Assembly: GCA_900557655.1 (NCBI GenBank)
Contig: USTX01000002.1
Span: forward strand, 1-16,728
Direction: 5' to 3'
Source of the DNA: an uncultured Eubacteriales bacterium
Lineage (GTDB): Bacteria; Bacillota; Clostridia; Christensenellales; UBA1242
DNA length: 16,728 bases
The translations under genes and the position numbers were made by a program. The notes under the pieces were generated by a model. That model searched no databases and was not told where the DNA came from. It worked only from the letters and a program-made list of their open reading frames with translations. Of this stretch, positions 7,208-14,422 are shown one piece after another (position 1 is the stretch's first letter; each line of letters begins with the position of its first letter).

Positions 7208-7729
7208 TTAAACATCCTTCTTGGCTTTTCTTACTGCTGGTTTAGCAGCGGTTTTGCTTGCCTTAGTTGCCTCGATTTTTGCTTCGGCTTTCTTAGCGGG
7301 TGCCTTTTTTACAGGTGCTTTTTCAGCCTTTGCTTCTGTCTGGGCCTTTGCTTTTGTTTGCTTTTTAGCGGTAGTCTTTTTAGCCTCAGCCTTGTCTGCT
7401 TTCTTTGCATAGGCCTTGTCTAAAACTTCGCCACATTTACAAACGCGAACATTTTTGCCATCAACAACTTGATGACGAACACGTGTAGCCTTGCCACACT
7501 TAGGGCAGATTACCATAACATTGCTTGCATCAATTGGTGCTTCGTGTTTGATAATGCCGCCATGGTCTTGCGCCGACCTTGGTTTGCTATGACGACTTAC
7601 GATGTTAACGCCTTCAACAATAACTTTTCCAAGTTTTGGGCTAGCAGCCATTACCTTACCGGTTTTAGATTTATCTTTGCCAGCAATAACAACAACATTG
7701 TCGCCTGATTTGACACTAATATTTTTCAT
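7208..7729 (-). CDS. rplX: 50S ribosomal protein L24 with long Lys/Ala-rich tail
   Basis: A 173-residue protein, against about 100-105 for typical L24. Residues 1-104 are a normal L24: a KOW domain (KSGDNVVVIAGKDKSKTGKV), the HSKPRSAQDHGGI loop and a cysteine set Cys75, Cys78, Cys97 and Cys99 (CPKCGK and CKCGE) that looks like a zinc site. Residues 105-173 are a low-complexity tail of Lys, Ala, Thr and Glu with histone-H1-like repeats such as KKAPAKKAEAK. L24 initiates large-subunit assembly and sits near the exit tunnel, so the tail may project outside the ribosome or bind RNA. The ribosome binding site AGGAGG overlaps the rplN stop. Confidence 0.95.
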   Translation of the reverse strand: MKNISVKSGDNVVVIAGKDKSKTGKVMAASPKLGKVIVEGVNIVSRHSKPRSAQDHGGIIKHEAPIDASNVMVICPKCGKATRVRHQVVDGKNVRVCKCGEVLDKAYAKKADKAEAKKTTAKKQTKAKAQTEAKAEKAPVKKAPAKKAEAKIEATKASKTAAKPAVRKAKKDV

Positions 7730-7745
7730 ATTATCCTAAATCCTC

Positions 7746-8114
7746 CTAAATAACTTCGGGCGCAAGCGAAATAATTTTCATATAATCTTTATCACGAAGT
7801 TCGCGCGCGATAGGCCCAAAGATACGAGTCCCTTTTGGCTGCTTTTGGTTGTCGATGATAACAGCAGCATTGTCGTCAAACTTAATATGGCTTCCGTCAG
7901 CACGACGAATACCTTTAACAGTTCTAACGATTACGGCTTTAACAACGTCACCCTTTTTAACAGAGCCACCGGGAATAGCACTTTTAACTGATGCAACGAT
8001 AACATCACCTATGTTGCCACTTCTTCTAAAAGACCCACCAACAACCTGTATGCACATTAACTCACGCGCACCAGTGTTATCAGCAACTTTTAATCTGGTT
8101 TGTGGTTGAATCAT
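7746..8114 (-). CDS. rplN: 50S ribosomal protein L14
   Basis: A 122-residue protein, the family's standard length. It begins [20 protein letters not shown] and contains the signature [20 protein letters not shown], then [20 protein letters not shown] and [21 protein letters not shown]14 lies at the subunit interface, contributes to intersubunit bridges and is the docking site of the silencing factor RsfS where that factor exists. The start has the ribosome binding site AAGGAGAAAAG. Its stop codon TAG forms part of the rplX ribosome binding site. Confidence 0.98.
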   Translation of the reverse strand: MIQPQTRLKVADNTGARELMCIQVVGGSFRRSGNIGDVIVASVKSAIPGGSVKKGDVVKAVIVRTVKGIRRADGSHIKFDDNAAVIIDNQKQPKGTRIFGPIARELRDKDYMKIISLAPEVI

Positions 8115-8135
8115 AATCTTTTCTCCTTGCCTTCG

Positions 8136-8393
8136 TTATTTTACTTTTTCAACAATTCTAACAAGACGCCAACGTTTGTCTTTGCTTAAAGGACGAGTTT
8201 CAGCGATTTCAACGGTATCCCCGATGTCGCACTCATTCTTTTCGTCGTGTGCTTTAAGTTTTGTTGTTTTGTTGATTGTTTTCTTGTAGATTGGGTGCTT
8301 AACTTTTTCATGCACTTCTACGGTAATGGTCTTGTCCATCTTATTGCTTGAAACAATACCAATTCTTGTTTTTCTTTCAGTTCTTTCTGCCAT
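8136..8393 (-). CDS. rpsQ: 30S ribosomal protein S17
   Basis: An 85-residue OB-fold protein that binds 16S rRNA early in assembly. It begins [20 protein letters not shown] and contains the signature segment [20 protein letters not shown] followed by [11 protein letters not shown]. The start codon is 5 nt downstream of the rpmC stop; the only ribosome binding site visible is a modest AAGAGGT inside the end of rpmC, so translation may depend on coupling to rpmC. Length and sequence are ordinary. Confidence 0.98.
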   Translation of the reverse strand: MAERTERKTRIGIVSSNKMDKTITVEVHEKVKHPIYKKTINKTTKLKAHDEKNECDIGDTVEIAETRPLSKDKRWRLVRIVEKVK

Positions 8394-8398
8394 TTGGA

Positions 8399-8644
8399 TT
8401 AACCTCTTGCCTTCTTAGATTTGGTTTCAACCTTTTCTGGTTGGCTTTTAGCAATACCTAATTCTCTTTCGCGGATAACCGTTTTAACCTTAGCAATGTT
8501 CTTTTTGCAAGTGTTGATTGCAAGAGGGTTAGACAAATTGCCCGTTGCATGAGAAAATCTTAGGTTAAACAACTCTTGCTTTAAGCTTGAAAGTTTGTCA
8601 GCAAGCTCGTTGTTAGTAAGATTTTGTAATTCTTTCGCGTTCAT
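8399..8644 (-). CDS. rpmC: 50S ribosomal protein L29
   Basis: An 81-residue protein; L29 is usually about 63-67 residues, so this one has a charged C-terminal extension ([15 protein letters not shown]). The core [40 protein letters not shown] and the [11 protein letters not shown] helix are typical. L29 is a two-helix protein at the exit tunnel, next to L23, where nascent-chain factors dock. Its ATG shares a base with the rplP stop (TAATG), indicating translational coupling. The tail supplies the ribosome binding site for rpsQ. Confidence 0.97.
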   Translation of the reverse strand: MNAKELQNLTNNELADKLSSLKQELFNLRFSHATGNLSNPLAINTCKKNIAKVKTVIRERELGIAKSQPEKVETKSKKARG

Positions 8645-9093
8645 TATGCCTTATCCTCCTTGTTAACATTTTCAGCAACTTCTAAGTCTTCTTTTCTTGC
8701 AATTTTGCATTTGCAAGGAAGTTTGTGAGTTGCAAGACGAAGAGCCTCGCGAGCGATTTCTTCTTTAACTCCGCCGATTTCAAACATTACTCTGCCTGGT
8801 TTAACAACCGCTACCCAATATTCAGGAGAACCTTTACCAGAACCCATTCGAGTTTCAGCAGGTTTCTTTGAAACTGGTTTGTGTGGGAAGATGTTGATCC
8901 AAACTTGCCCACCACGTTTTGTGTAACGCGTCATAGCAATACGTGCTGCCTCAATTTGGTTAGAGGTGATCCAGCATGGCTCTTGCGCCACAATACCGTA
9001 TTCGCCATGGCAAATCTTGTTACCACGGGTTGCAACACCGGTCATACGACCACGTTGTTGTTTTCTTCTTTTTACTCTTTTAGGCATCAACAT
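8644..9093 (-). CDS. rplP: 50S ribosomal protein L16
   Basis: A 149-residue protein near the peptidyl-transferase centre and A-site tRNA. It has [20 protein letters not shown] at the start, the [20 protein letters not shown] segment and the signature [20 protein letters not shown]. The C-terminus is somewhat longer than E. coli L16 (136 residues), with a cysteine pair in KLPCKCKIA and an acidic tail. The start ATG at 9091-9093 overlaps rpsC by 14 nt; its ribosome binding site AAGGAGG is read within rpsC as Gln-Gly-Gly codons. Confidence 0.97.
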   Translation of the reverse strand: MLMPKRVKRRKQQRGRMTGVATRGNKICHGEYGIVAQEPCWITSNQIEAARIAMTRYTKRGGQVWINIFPHKPVSKKPAETRMGSGKGSPEYWVAVVKPGRVMFEIGGVKEEIAREALRLATHKLPCKCKIARKEDLEVAENVNKEDKA

Positions 9094-9757
9094 GAGTGTT
9101 TCCTCCTTGAGTATTAGTTAAATTCTTTTTACCAAGAACTTCACCCTTATAGATCCAAACTTTAACGCCAAGTTTGCCATAGATATGTGCCTCAGCAAAA
9201 CCATAGTCAATGTTTGCCCTTAAAGTTTGAAGAGGAAGTGAACCTTCTTGATAAAATTCGCTTCTTGCGATATCAGCGCCGTCAAGACGACCGCCAACCA
9301 TAATTTTGATACCTTGAACCCCTGCTTTTAAGCAACGATTTAAGGCCTGTTTCATAGCGCGTCTGAAACCAACACGATTTTCAAGCTGACTTGCAATGCT
9401 TTCAGCAACAAGTTGTGCATCAAAATCAGGTGATTTGATTTCCATTACGTTAATGAATACGTTTTTACCAGCTGCAATCTTGCTAAGCTCGGCCTTAATA
9501 GCCTCAACGCCCGCACCCTTTTGACCGATAACAAGCCCCGGTCTTGAAGTATAGATTGAAACCATAACTTTGTTTTCAGCACGGTCAATAACAACCTTAG
9601 AAATACCAAAGTTTTTATAGTTTGTTTTTAAAAATTCACGAATCTTTTTGTCTTCAAGCAAAAACTTAGAAAAGTCTTTCTTTGAAGCATACCATTGGCT
9701 ATCCCAACCTTGGATAACACCAACTCTTAGTCCGTGTGGATTAACTTTTTGTCCCAT
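9080..9757 (-). CDS. rpsC: 30S ribosomal protein S3
   Basis: A 225-residue protein of the small-subunit head, lining the mRNA entry tunnel and contributing to helicase activity with S4 and S5. It opens [20 protein letters not shown], has a type-II KH domain with the GxxG loop in [15 protein letters not shown], and the C-terminal domain segments [20 protein letters not shown] and GAQ-like [20 protein letters not shown]. The start follows AGGAGGAAAAG, 10 nt after the rplV stop. Its last codons contain the ribosome binding site and start codon of rplP. Confidence 0.98.
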   Translation of the reverse strand: MGQKVNPHGLRVGVIQGWDSQWYASKKDFSKFLLEDKKIREFLKTNYKNFGISKVVIDRAENKVMVSIYTSRPGLVIGQKGAGVEAIKAELSKIAAGKNVFINVMEIKSPDFDAQLVAESIASQLENRVGFRRAMKQALNRCLKAGVQGIKIMVGGRLDGADIARSEFYQEGSLPLQTLRANIDYGFAEAHIYGKLGVKVWIYKGEVLGKKNLTNTQGGNTHVDA

Positions 9758-9767
9758 ACTTTTCCTC

Positions 9768-10154
9768 CTACTTTGCTACATCCAAAACGATGGTAATGTG
9801 GCTTGTTCTTTTCTTAATTGAATGTGCACGGCCTTTGCTTACTGGTTGGAATCTTTTCAAAATTGGGCCGCCGTCAGCAAAACATTCGCTAACGATAAGC
9901 TCATTTTTGTTAAGTCCAAGGTTGTTTTCAGCATTAGCGCCCGCACTTTCTAATACTTTCAGTGCGTATTCAGCACCGCTGTTAGGCATATTCTTTAAAA
10001 TTGCAACAGCGTCTTCATAATTTTTACCACGAATAACGTTCAAAACAATTCTAACCTTGCTTGGAGAAATTCTAAGGTATTTAGCAGTTGCGTGAGCGCG
10101 CTTGTCAGCGTTTTCTTTTCTTGCAACAGCCTTTTCTCTCATTCTAGTTGCCAT
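9768..10154 (-). CDS. rplV: 50S ribosomal protein L22
   Basis: A 128-residue protein; E. coli L22 has 110, the difference being a basic N-terminal extension (about 18-20 residues before [16 protein letters not shown]). Other family segments are [20 protein letters not shown] and the loop to [20 protein letters not shown]. The long beta-hairpin of L22 lines the polypeptide exit tunnel and, with L4, forms its constriction. The start is only 2 nt after the rpsS stop; the ribosome binding site AAGGGAGG lies within the rpsS C-terminal codons. Confidence 0.98.
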   Translation of the reverse strand: MATRMREKAVARKENADKRAHATAKYLRISPSKVRIVLNVIRGKNYEDAVAILKNMPNSGAEYALKVLESAGANAENNLGLNKNELIVSECFADGGPILKRFQPVSKGRAHSIKKRTSHITIVLDVAK

Positions 10155-10156
10155 TA

Positions 10157-10438
10157 TTACTTGCCTCCCTTAGTTGTGCTTGCGCCTTTGTGACCTTTAA
10201 AGGTTCTTGTTGGGGCAAATTCGCCAAGTTTATAGCCAACCATTTCGCTGGTTACATAAACTGGAACATGTTTTCTTCCGTCGTGAACCCCGATAGTATG
10301 TCCTACCATTTCTGGGCTGATAGTTGAAGAACGAGACCAAGTTTTGATAACTTTCTTTTCGTTTTTCGCGTTAAGCTCATTAATCTTTTTAAGTAGGCTT
10401 TCAGCAATATAAGGGCCTTTTTTAACACTTCTACTCAT
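10157..10438 (-). CDS. rpsS: 30S ribosomal protein S19
   Basis: A 93-residue protein of the 30S head that pairs with S13 and helps form intersubunit contacts. It begins [20 protein letters not shown] and contains [20 protein letters not shown] then [20 protein letters not shown]. It ends [21 protein letters not shown], the usual basic tail. The ATG at 10436-10438 follows GGAGG at 10 nt spacing; a nearer out-of-frame ATG occurs between the two but opens no meaningful frame. Ordinary member of the family. Confidence 0.98.
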   Translation of the reverse strand: MSRSVKKGPYIAESLLKKINELNAKNEKKVIKTWSRSSTISPEMVGHTIGVHDGRKHVPVYVTSEMVGYKLGEFAPTRTFKGHKGASTTKGGK

Positions 10439-10452
10439 TGTTCATTTGCCTC

Positions 10453-11280
10453 CTAGTTAATTCTCTTTACCATAAATTTGTTTGATTTGTTTTTCTTCTT
10501 GCGAGTCTTATAACCCATAGCAGGTTTACCCCAAGGAGTCATTGGGCCAGCGTGACCAACAGGTGACTTACCTTCACCACCACCATGTGGGTGATCAACT
10601 GGGTTCATAACCGAACCACGAACGGTTGGTCTTGTACCCATATGACGGGTGCGGCCAGCTTTACCTAATGAAACGATTTCGTGTTCAACGTTGCCAACTT
10701 GACCAATCGTCGCGCGGCAAGTAAGAAGCACTTTTCTCATTTCGCCACTTGGCATACGCAAAGTAGCATATTTGCCCTCTTTTGCCATAAACTGAGCGCT
10801 GATACCAGCTGATCTTGCGATCTTGCCACCACGGCCTGGTTGGAACTCAATGTTATGAACAATTGAACCTACTGGGATGTTATCAAGGGCTAAGCAGTTA
10901 CCTGCTTTGATTTCAGCGTTAACGCCACTTGTTACAGTGTCACCAACGTTTAAACCGATAGGAGCAAGGATATATCTTTTCTCACCATCAGCATAATGAA
11001 GTAATGCGATGTATGCGCTGCGGTTAGGGTCGTATTCAATAGTTGCGACTTTTGCAGGGATACCATCTTTATCGCGTTTGAAATCGATAACACGATATTT
11101 TTGTCTGTTTCCACCACCGATGTGGCGAACGGTCAATTTTCCGCTAGCGTTGCGGCCACCCGTCTTTTTCTTGGTTTCAAGCAAAGACTTTTCAGGAGTA
11201 GAGGTTGTTACCTCTTCAAATGATGGCGCTTTTCTAAATCTGTGCCCCGCGGTTATCGGCTTAAATTGTTTTAATGCCAT
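10453..11280 (-). CDS. rplB: 50S ribosomal protein L2
   Basis: A 275-residue protein needed for subunit association and peptidyl-transferase function. It begins [20 protein letters not shown] and contains [40 protein letters not shown], the [20 protein letters not shown] region and the C-terminal [20 protein letters not shown]. The histidine in [10 protein letters not shown] corresponds to the conserved His229 region long studied in E. coli. The first 40 residues are a little divergent, as is usual. It follows rplW by 19 nt, with an AGGAG ribosome binding site. Confidence 0.98.
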   Translation of the reverse strand: MALKQFKPITAGHRFRKAPSFEEVTTSTPEKSLLETKKKTGGRNASGKLTVRHIGGGNRQKYRVIDFKRDKDGIPAKVATIEYDPNRSAYIALLHYADGEKRYILAPIGLNVGDTVTSGVNAEIKAGNCLALDNIPVGSIVHNIEFQPGRGGKIARSAGISAQFMAKEGKYATLRMPSGEMRKVLLTCRATIGQVGNVEHEIVSLGKAGRTRHMGTRPTVRGSVMNPVDHPHGGGEGKSPVGHAGPMTPWGKPAMGYKTRKKKNKSNKFMVKRIN

Positions 11281-11299
11281 AGTTAAAATCTCCTATCAA

Positions 11300-11590
11300 T
11301 TATGAAAGGCTGTCAAAGAACGCGATTGACTTGCTGTCAGCCGTCAATGTAACGATTGCTTTTTTAAAGTTACCCGTTAGTCCTTCGTGCTTTCCTTGTC
11401 TTTTAATTTTTCCATAAACGTTAGCAGTGTTTACGCTTGCAACTTTAACGCCGAAAACTTCTTCAACTGCTTGTTTGATTTGGGTTTTGTTTGCGCCCTT
11501 AGCGACCTCGAAAGTGTATTTCTTGTTAGCAATATCTGCATAGGTCTTTTCACTTAAAACTGGGCGAATGATAATGTCATGTGCTGTCAT
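11300..11590 (-). CDS. rplW: 50S ribosomal protein L23
   Basis: A 96-residue protein at the exit tunnel rim, the main docking point for trigger factor and SRP. The sequence [40 protein letters not shown] and [20 protein letters not shown] is typical of the family. The start codon shares a base with the rplD stop (TAATG), so translation is probably coupled; the GGAGG ribosome binding site lies within the rplD end. Nothing unusual was seen. Confidence 0.98.
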   Translation of the reverse strand: MTAHDIIIRPVLSEKTYADIANKKYTFEVAKGANKTQIKQAVEEVFGVKVASVNTANVYGKIKRQGKHEGLTGNFKKAIVTLTADSKSIAFFDSLS

Positions 11591-12210
11591 TATTTGTTTG
11601 CCTCCTCGATAGATTTAAGCGCAGCCTTGGTTACAACGATTTTGTCAGCAACAACAATGTCATAGGTGCAAGCAAGCGCGGCTGGCGTTACTGCAACTTT
11701 GTCAATGTTACGCGCACTTAGATAAACGTTAGTGTTGTTTTCTTCGGTAACAACCAACACGCGTTTGTCTGCCTTGATGTTAGCAAGAATGTTAGCAAAT
11801 TCTTTCGTGTTAGGTTTGCTCATAACAAGCTCGTCTAAAACGATGATGTTCTTTTCGCGAGCCGCCTCACTTAAAGCGCTTACGAAAGCAAGTTGCTTCA
11901 TTTGTTTGTTAACCTTTTTAGAGAAATCGCGTGGCTTTGGTGCGAACACAACGCCACCTTTGATCCATTGTGGAGCGCGGATAGAGCCCTGACGAGCATT
12001 ACCCGTACCTTTTTGACGCCAAGGTTTGCGTCCGCCACCTCTAACCTCACTGCGGGTTAGGGTTGACTTTGTTCCCTGTCTGCCATTAGCAAGATAGGCA
12101 ACAACAACTTGGTGAATAAGGGCTTCGTTGTAAGCTACGCCAAAAACATTGTCTTTTAAAGTAACTTTTCCAACTTCTTCGCCTTTAATGTTTAAAACCT
12201 TAGTTTGCAT
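11590..12210 (-). CDS. rplD: 50S ribosomal protein L4
   Basis: A 206-residue protein whose long loop reaches the exit-tunnel constriction and, in E. coli, also represses its own S10 operon by binding the leader mRNA. The loop is seen in [20 protein letters not shown] followed by [18 protein letters not shown], and the globular domain in [20 protein letters not shown] and [20 protein letters not shown]. The start has an AAGGAGGAA ribosome binding site 17 nt after the rplC stop. Autoregulation through the leader at 13178-13345 is possible here but unproven. Confidence 0.98.
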   Translation of the reverse strand: MQTKVLNIKGEEVGKVTLKDNVFGVAYNEALIHQVVVAYLANGRQGTKSTLTRSEVRGGGRKPWRQKGTGNARQGSIRAPQWIKGGVVFAPKPRDFSKKVNKQMKQLAFVSALSEAAREKNIIVLDELVMSKPNTKEFANILANIKADKRVLVVTEENNTNVYLSARNIDKVAVTPAALACTYDIVVADKIVVTKAALKSIEEANK

Positions 12211-12227
12211 TGAACTTATTCCTCCTT

Positions 12228-12857
12228 TTAAGCCTTAACTGCTGAAGCGATAGTAACAACGCTGCCCTTTGCGCCAGGGATAGCACCCTTAACCAAAAGC
12301 AAATTGCGTTCTACGTCAACTTTTGCAATTTCTAGATTTTGAATAGTAACTTTCTCATTACCATATTGCCCAGGAAGTTTTCTGTTTTTGAAAACTCTTG
12401 ATGGGTCACTGTTTGCTGCAAGTGAACCGGGTTCGCGGTGAACTGGACCCGCACCGTGAGTCATTGGCAAGCGGTGAGCGTTCCAACGTTTGATAACGCC
12501 ACTGAAACCATGCCCCTTGCTGTAACCAGAAACGTCAACGATATCTCCGGCTTTGAATACGTCACATTTAATCTCGCTTCCAAGCTCTAAACCTTCGGCT
12601 GAAATCTTAAACTCTTTAAGATATTTTTTAGGCTCGATATTTGCTTTCTTTAAATGCCCTAATTCAGGTTTGTTAAGACGGTTAGCTTTTGTGTCAGCAA
12701 ATGCAAGCTGAACGGCTTCGTAACCATCTTTTTCAATTGTTTTAATTTGGCTAACTTTGCATGGGCCAGCCTCTACCACAGTTACAGGAATAACTTGACC
12801 TGCTGGTGTGAAGATTTGCGACATGCCAATCTTTTTGCCTAATATTGCGTTTTTCAT
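12228..12857 (-). CDS. rplC: 50S ribosomal protein L3
   Basis: A 209-residue protein and early assembly initiator, with an extension near the peptidyl-transferase centre. It begins MKNAILGKKIGMSQIFTPAG and shows the signature KGHGFSGVIKRWNAHRLPMT then HGAGPVHREPGSLAANSDPS. The glutamine methylated in E. coli L3 (Q150) is replaced here by serine in AANSDPS, as is common outside proteobacteria, so that modification is not expected. I use the ATG at 12855-12857, spaced correctly after AGGAGGAAG; a TTG one codon upstream is possible but less likely. Confidence 0.97.
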   Translation of the reverse strand: MKNAILGKKIGMSQIFTPAGQVIPVTVVEAGPCKVSQIKTIEKDGYEAVQLAFADTKANRLNKPELGHLKKANIEPKKYLKEFKISAEGLELGSEIKCDVFKAGDIVDVSGYSKGHGFSGVIKRWNAHRLPMTHGAGPVHREPGSLAANSDPSRVFKNRKLPGQYGNEKVTIQNLEIAKVDVERNLLLVKGAIPGAKGSVVTIASAVKA

Positions 12858-12868
12858 CAATCTTCCTC

Positions 12869-13177
12869 CTATAACTTAATCTTGATATCTACGCCTGCTG
12901 GAAGGTCAATCTTCATAAGTGAATCCACGGTTTTTGCTGATGGATTATAGATATCAATCAATCTTTTGTGTGTTCTAATCTCGAATTGCTCACGAGAGTC
13001 CTTATGTTTGTGTGGTGAACGAAGAATAGTTACCACTTCTTTTTCAGTAGGCATAGGAATAGGACCAGAAACCTTAGCGCCTGCTTTTTTAGCGGTTTCC
13101 ACAATTCTTGCAGACGCACTGTCAACAAGTTCATGGTCAAACGCTCTTAAATTAATTCTCATTTTTTGTGTTGCCAT
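12869..13177 (-). CDS. rpsJ: 30S ribosomal protein S10 (NusE)
   Basis: A 102-residue protein, the family length. It begins [20 protein letters not shown] and contains the signature [20 protein letters not shown] and [21 protein letters not shown]10 is part of the 30S head and, as NusE, links ribosomes to RNA polymerase in antitermination by pairing with NusB and NusG. It is the first gene of the operon here: neither tuf, fusA nor rpsL precedes it, and a strong promoter and leader lie directly upstream. The start follows TTGGAGGAA. Confidence 0.98.
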   Translation of the reverse strand: MATQKMRINLRAFDHELVDSASARIVETAKKAGAKVSGPIPMPTEKEVVTILRSPHKHKDSREQFEIRTHKRLIDIYNPSAKTVDSLMKIDLPAGVDIKIKL

Positions 13178-13345
13178 TTAATTCCTCCAATTTTTTTCCA
13201 ACTCTTCTTAACCCTGCCCTGAACAAGCATAACACGTAGGTTAAGACGCTGTCGCACCAGTCTTGCCAGCACTCTTGTCAGCAGAAATTCTCTTACACAC
13301 CAGCCAAATGCATAAGTAACTTCCTACTTCACCCCATAGTTCAGC
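13178..13345 (-). promoter_or_regulatory. 5' leader of the S10 operon, candidate autoregulatory RNA
   Basis: The predicted transcript carries about 168 nt before rpsJ. It can form a stem of TCTTAACC (minus-strand reading, 13239-13246) with GGTTAAGA (13206-13213), enclosing about 25 nt, and a short AAGTA/TACTT stem near its 5' end. S10 leaders are known autoregulatory sites (L4 in E. coli), so a similar role is plausible; I cannot match this one to a named motif. No convincing upstream open reading frame was seen in it. Confidence 0.45.
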
Positions 13346-13410
13346 GTACCTATTATACTTAACACACGGCCGCGTGTCAAGACTTTTTTCAAATTTTTTC
13401 TAACTTTTTT
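13345..13410 (-). promoter_or_regulatory. Consensus sigma-A promoter of the S10 operon with phased A-tracts
   Basis: The -35 TTGACA (complement of 13375-13380) and -10 TATAAT (complement of 13352-13357) are both perfect consensus and separated by the optimal 17 bp. Directly upstream, three runs of six A on the transcribed-direction strand (13384-13389, 13394-13399, 13405-13410) recur at 10 and 11 bp, as expected of a bent UP-type element. Transcription should begin near 13345. The hexamers are read directly; strength and bending follow from general knowledge. Confidence 0.9.
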
Positions 13411-13416
13411 CAATCT

Positions 13417-13429
13417 AAGTGTCACACTT
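13417..13429. promoter_or_regulatory. 13-bp palindrome between the divergent promoters, candidate operator
   Basis: AAGTGT-C-ACACTT is a perfect inverted repeat around one central base. It sits just upstream of where the -35 region of the plus-strand unit should lie and beyond the A-tracts of the S10 promoter. A dimeric repressor or activator could bind it; no cognate regulator is identified. Confidence 0.4.
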
Positions 13430-13451
13430 TTGCAACAGCCAACTTTCCTTA

Positions 13452-13460
13452 TGATATAAT
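13452..13460 (+). promoter_or_regulatory. Extended -10 promoter of the plus-strand two-gene unit
   Basis: TGATATAAT gives a perfect -10 (13455-13460) with the TGn extension. The -35 is poor: TTGCAA at 13430-13435 is 19 bp away. An extended -10 can compensate for this. Transcription would start near 13467, giving a leader of about 50 nt before the ATG at 13517. Confidence 0.6.
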
Positions 13461-13516
13461 AATGTTAATAAATATATTTTCATTGACTTAATAACACTTT
13501 TGGAGGTAAAATCATT

Positions 13517-14086
13517 ATGTATTTTGAAAATGATATTGTTAAAAAACTTTCAAAAATTCTTGGGGGCGTTCTCTGGGTAAAACGCATTAGCACTTCTAGC
13601 CTAGATTTGGAAACCTGCAATGGGATAGCCGAATATGATGATGGTTCACGCACCTGCATATATTGTGTAGCCCTAAATAAAACTATTTTTAGAAGTGACA
13701 ACTTTCCAATTTTTGGGCATCGTAATTGCAAATGCCTTATACTATCACATTTCAACCCAAATTTAAGAATTCACTCACCATTGAGTAAAATTGTTAAATA
13801 TTTATTCACAGAACAAAACAAAACAAGAATGATGAAAAGTATGGGATTTAGCAAGGAAGATTATCAATCGGTTCAGTTTAATATTTATGAAAAAGTTTAT
13901 AATGCTTTTAATGATGGTTTGTATAAACTAAAAACGTTAGATAAGTATGGCCAAAGAGTACAAATCTCAATAAAAATGGAAGGTAGTGGCGACCACGCTG
14001 GTGAACTTTTTAATTGCCATGTAGGGTGTGTCGTCTGGCCAAATGGAATTTTAAAAATAACTACACCCCTAATTTTAGATAATTAA
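13517..14086 (+). CDS. Hypothetical protein with MuF/gp7-like CxxC...HxNCxC motif and DUF6883-like tail, candidate toxin
   Basis: A 189-residue soluble protein without signal peptide or membrane helix. Residues 47-73 hold CIYCVALNKTIF and HRNCKC: Cys47, Cys50, His68, Cys71 and Cys73, a pattern much like the C-terminal zinc-type motif of phage MuF/SPP1 gp7 head-morphogenesis proteins (C..C.ALxGxxF and HPNCRC). The C-terminal third (KLKTLDKYGQRVQISIKMEG to KITTPLI) resembles the DUF6883 pattern LDKYGQ...W...LTT. MuF domains are known carriers of polymorphic toxin domains in temperate phages, so a toxin-type role is a fair inference, but no catalytic residues are proven. The start has the strong GGAGGT ribosome binding site. 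Composition is AT-rich (about 30% GC in sampled lines), unlike its partner gene. Confidence 0.7.
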   Translation: MYFENDIVKKLSKILGGVLWVKRISTSSLDLETCNGIAEYDDGSRTCIYCVALNKTIFRSDNFPIFGHRNCKCLILSHFNPNLRIHSPLSKIVKYLFTEQNKTRMMKSMGFSKEDYQSVQFNIYEKVYNAFNDGLYKLKTLDKYGQRVQISIKMEGSGDHAGELFNCHVGCVVWPNGILKITTPLILDN

Positions 14087-14100
14087 AAGGAGAATTTTTT

Positions 14101-14418
14101 ATGCAGTATCTTGATTCTGTAACCATTATTAAAACCACGCCCAAAACCGAAGCCTTGGGTGTTAGAGTGGGGATGGACGGCGCCATCGTTTTGCCCGAAA
14201 TCCGCGACAACACTTTTATGGTTGAGGTCTTTAATTTTCAAGGGGGCACTCAATGCGTAACCCCTATTGACGTTTCTCACCTAAAATTGCGCGAACGTAA
14301 CGATTTAACTGACGCCGAAATTTTGGCCGACTTGCCCGGGAATAACCCTAACTGGTGGTGCAAATATGAAAATGGCAAAATTTATAACCTTAAAGGCGAA
14401 CAAAAACCTGACCAATAA
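14101..14418 (+). CDS. Hypothetical small acidic protein, DUF4926-like, candidate immunity partner
   Basis: A 105-residue soluble, slightly acidic protein, 14 nt downstream of the previous gene and with its own AAGGAGA ribosome binding site, so almost certainly co-transcribed. The core (LGVRVGMDGAIVLPEI, then NTFMVEVFNFQGGTQCVTPI) resembles the small SH3-like barrel of DUF4926 proteins, whose pattern is a GxxGxIV turn, then VEFxxxxGxT. From memory, DUF4926 genes often lie beside DUF6883 genes, which supports a functional pair. The tail (NNPNWWCKYENGKIYNLKGE) is unusual. Codons are much richer in GC than in the upstream gene. Immunity or antitoxin function is inference. Confidence 0.7.
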   Translation: MQYLDSVTIIKTTPKTEALGVRVGMDGAIVLPEIRDNTFMVEVFNFQGGTQCVTPIDVSHLKLRERNDLTDAEILADLPGNNPNWWCKYENGKIYNLKGEQKPDQ

Positions 14419-14422
14419 AAAC

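Larger units (their letters stand above)
13178..13516. other. Divergent intergenic region between rpsJ and the plus-strand pair
   Basis: This 339-nt stretch carries no convincing gene. From left to right it holds the rpsJ ribosome binding site and leader, the S10 promoter with an internal palindrome, three phased T-tracts, a 13-bp palindrome, the extended -10 promoter of the plus-strand unit and its strong GGAGGT ribosome binding site at 13502-13507. The two divergent promoters are close enough (about 75 bp between -10 elements edges and palindromes) for shared control to be possible. Confidence 0.8.

Noticed and set aside
13483..13488. TTGACT as a -35 box for the plus-strand unit.
   Set aside because: No -10 element follows at a workable distance before the start codon; the extended -10 at 13452-13460 is much better.
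13480..13755. Minus-strand open frame of 91 codons opposite the start of the MuF-like gene.
   Set aside because: No ribosome binding site, no recognisable protein pattern, and it lies fully opposite a better supported gene and its promoter.
14083..14280. Minus-strand open frame of 65 codons opposite the DUF4926-like gene.
   Set aside because: A shadow frame without a ribosome binding site or family resemblance.
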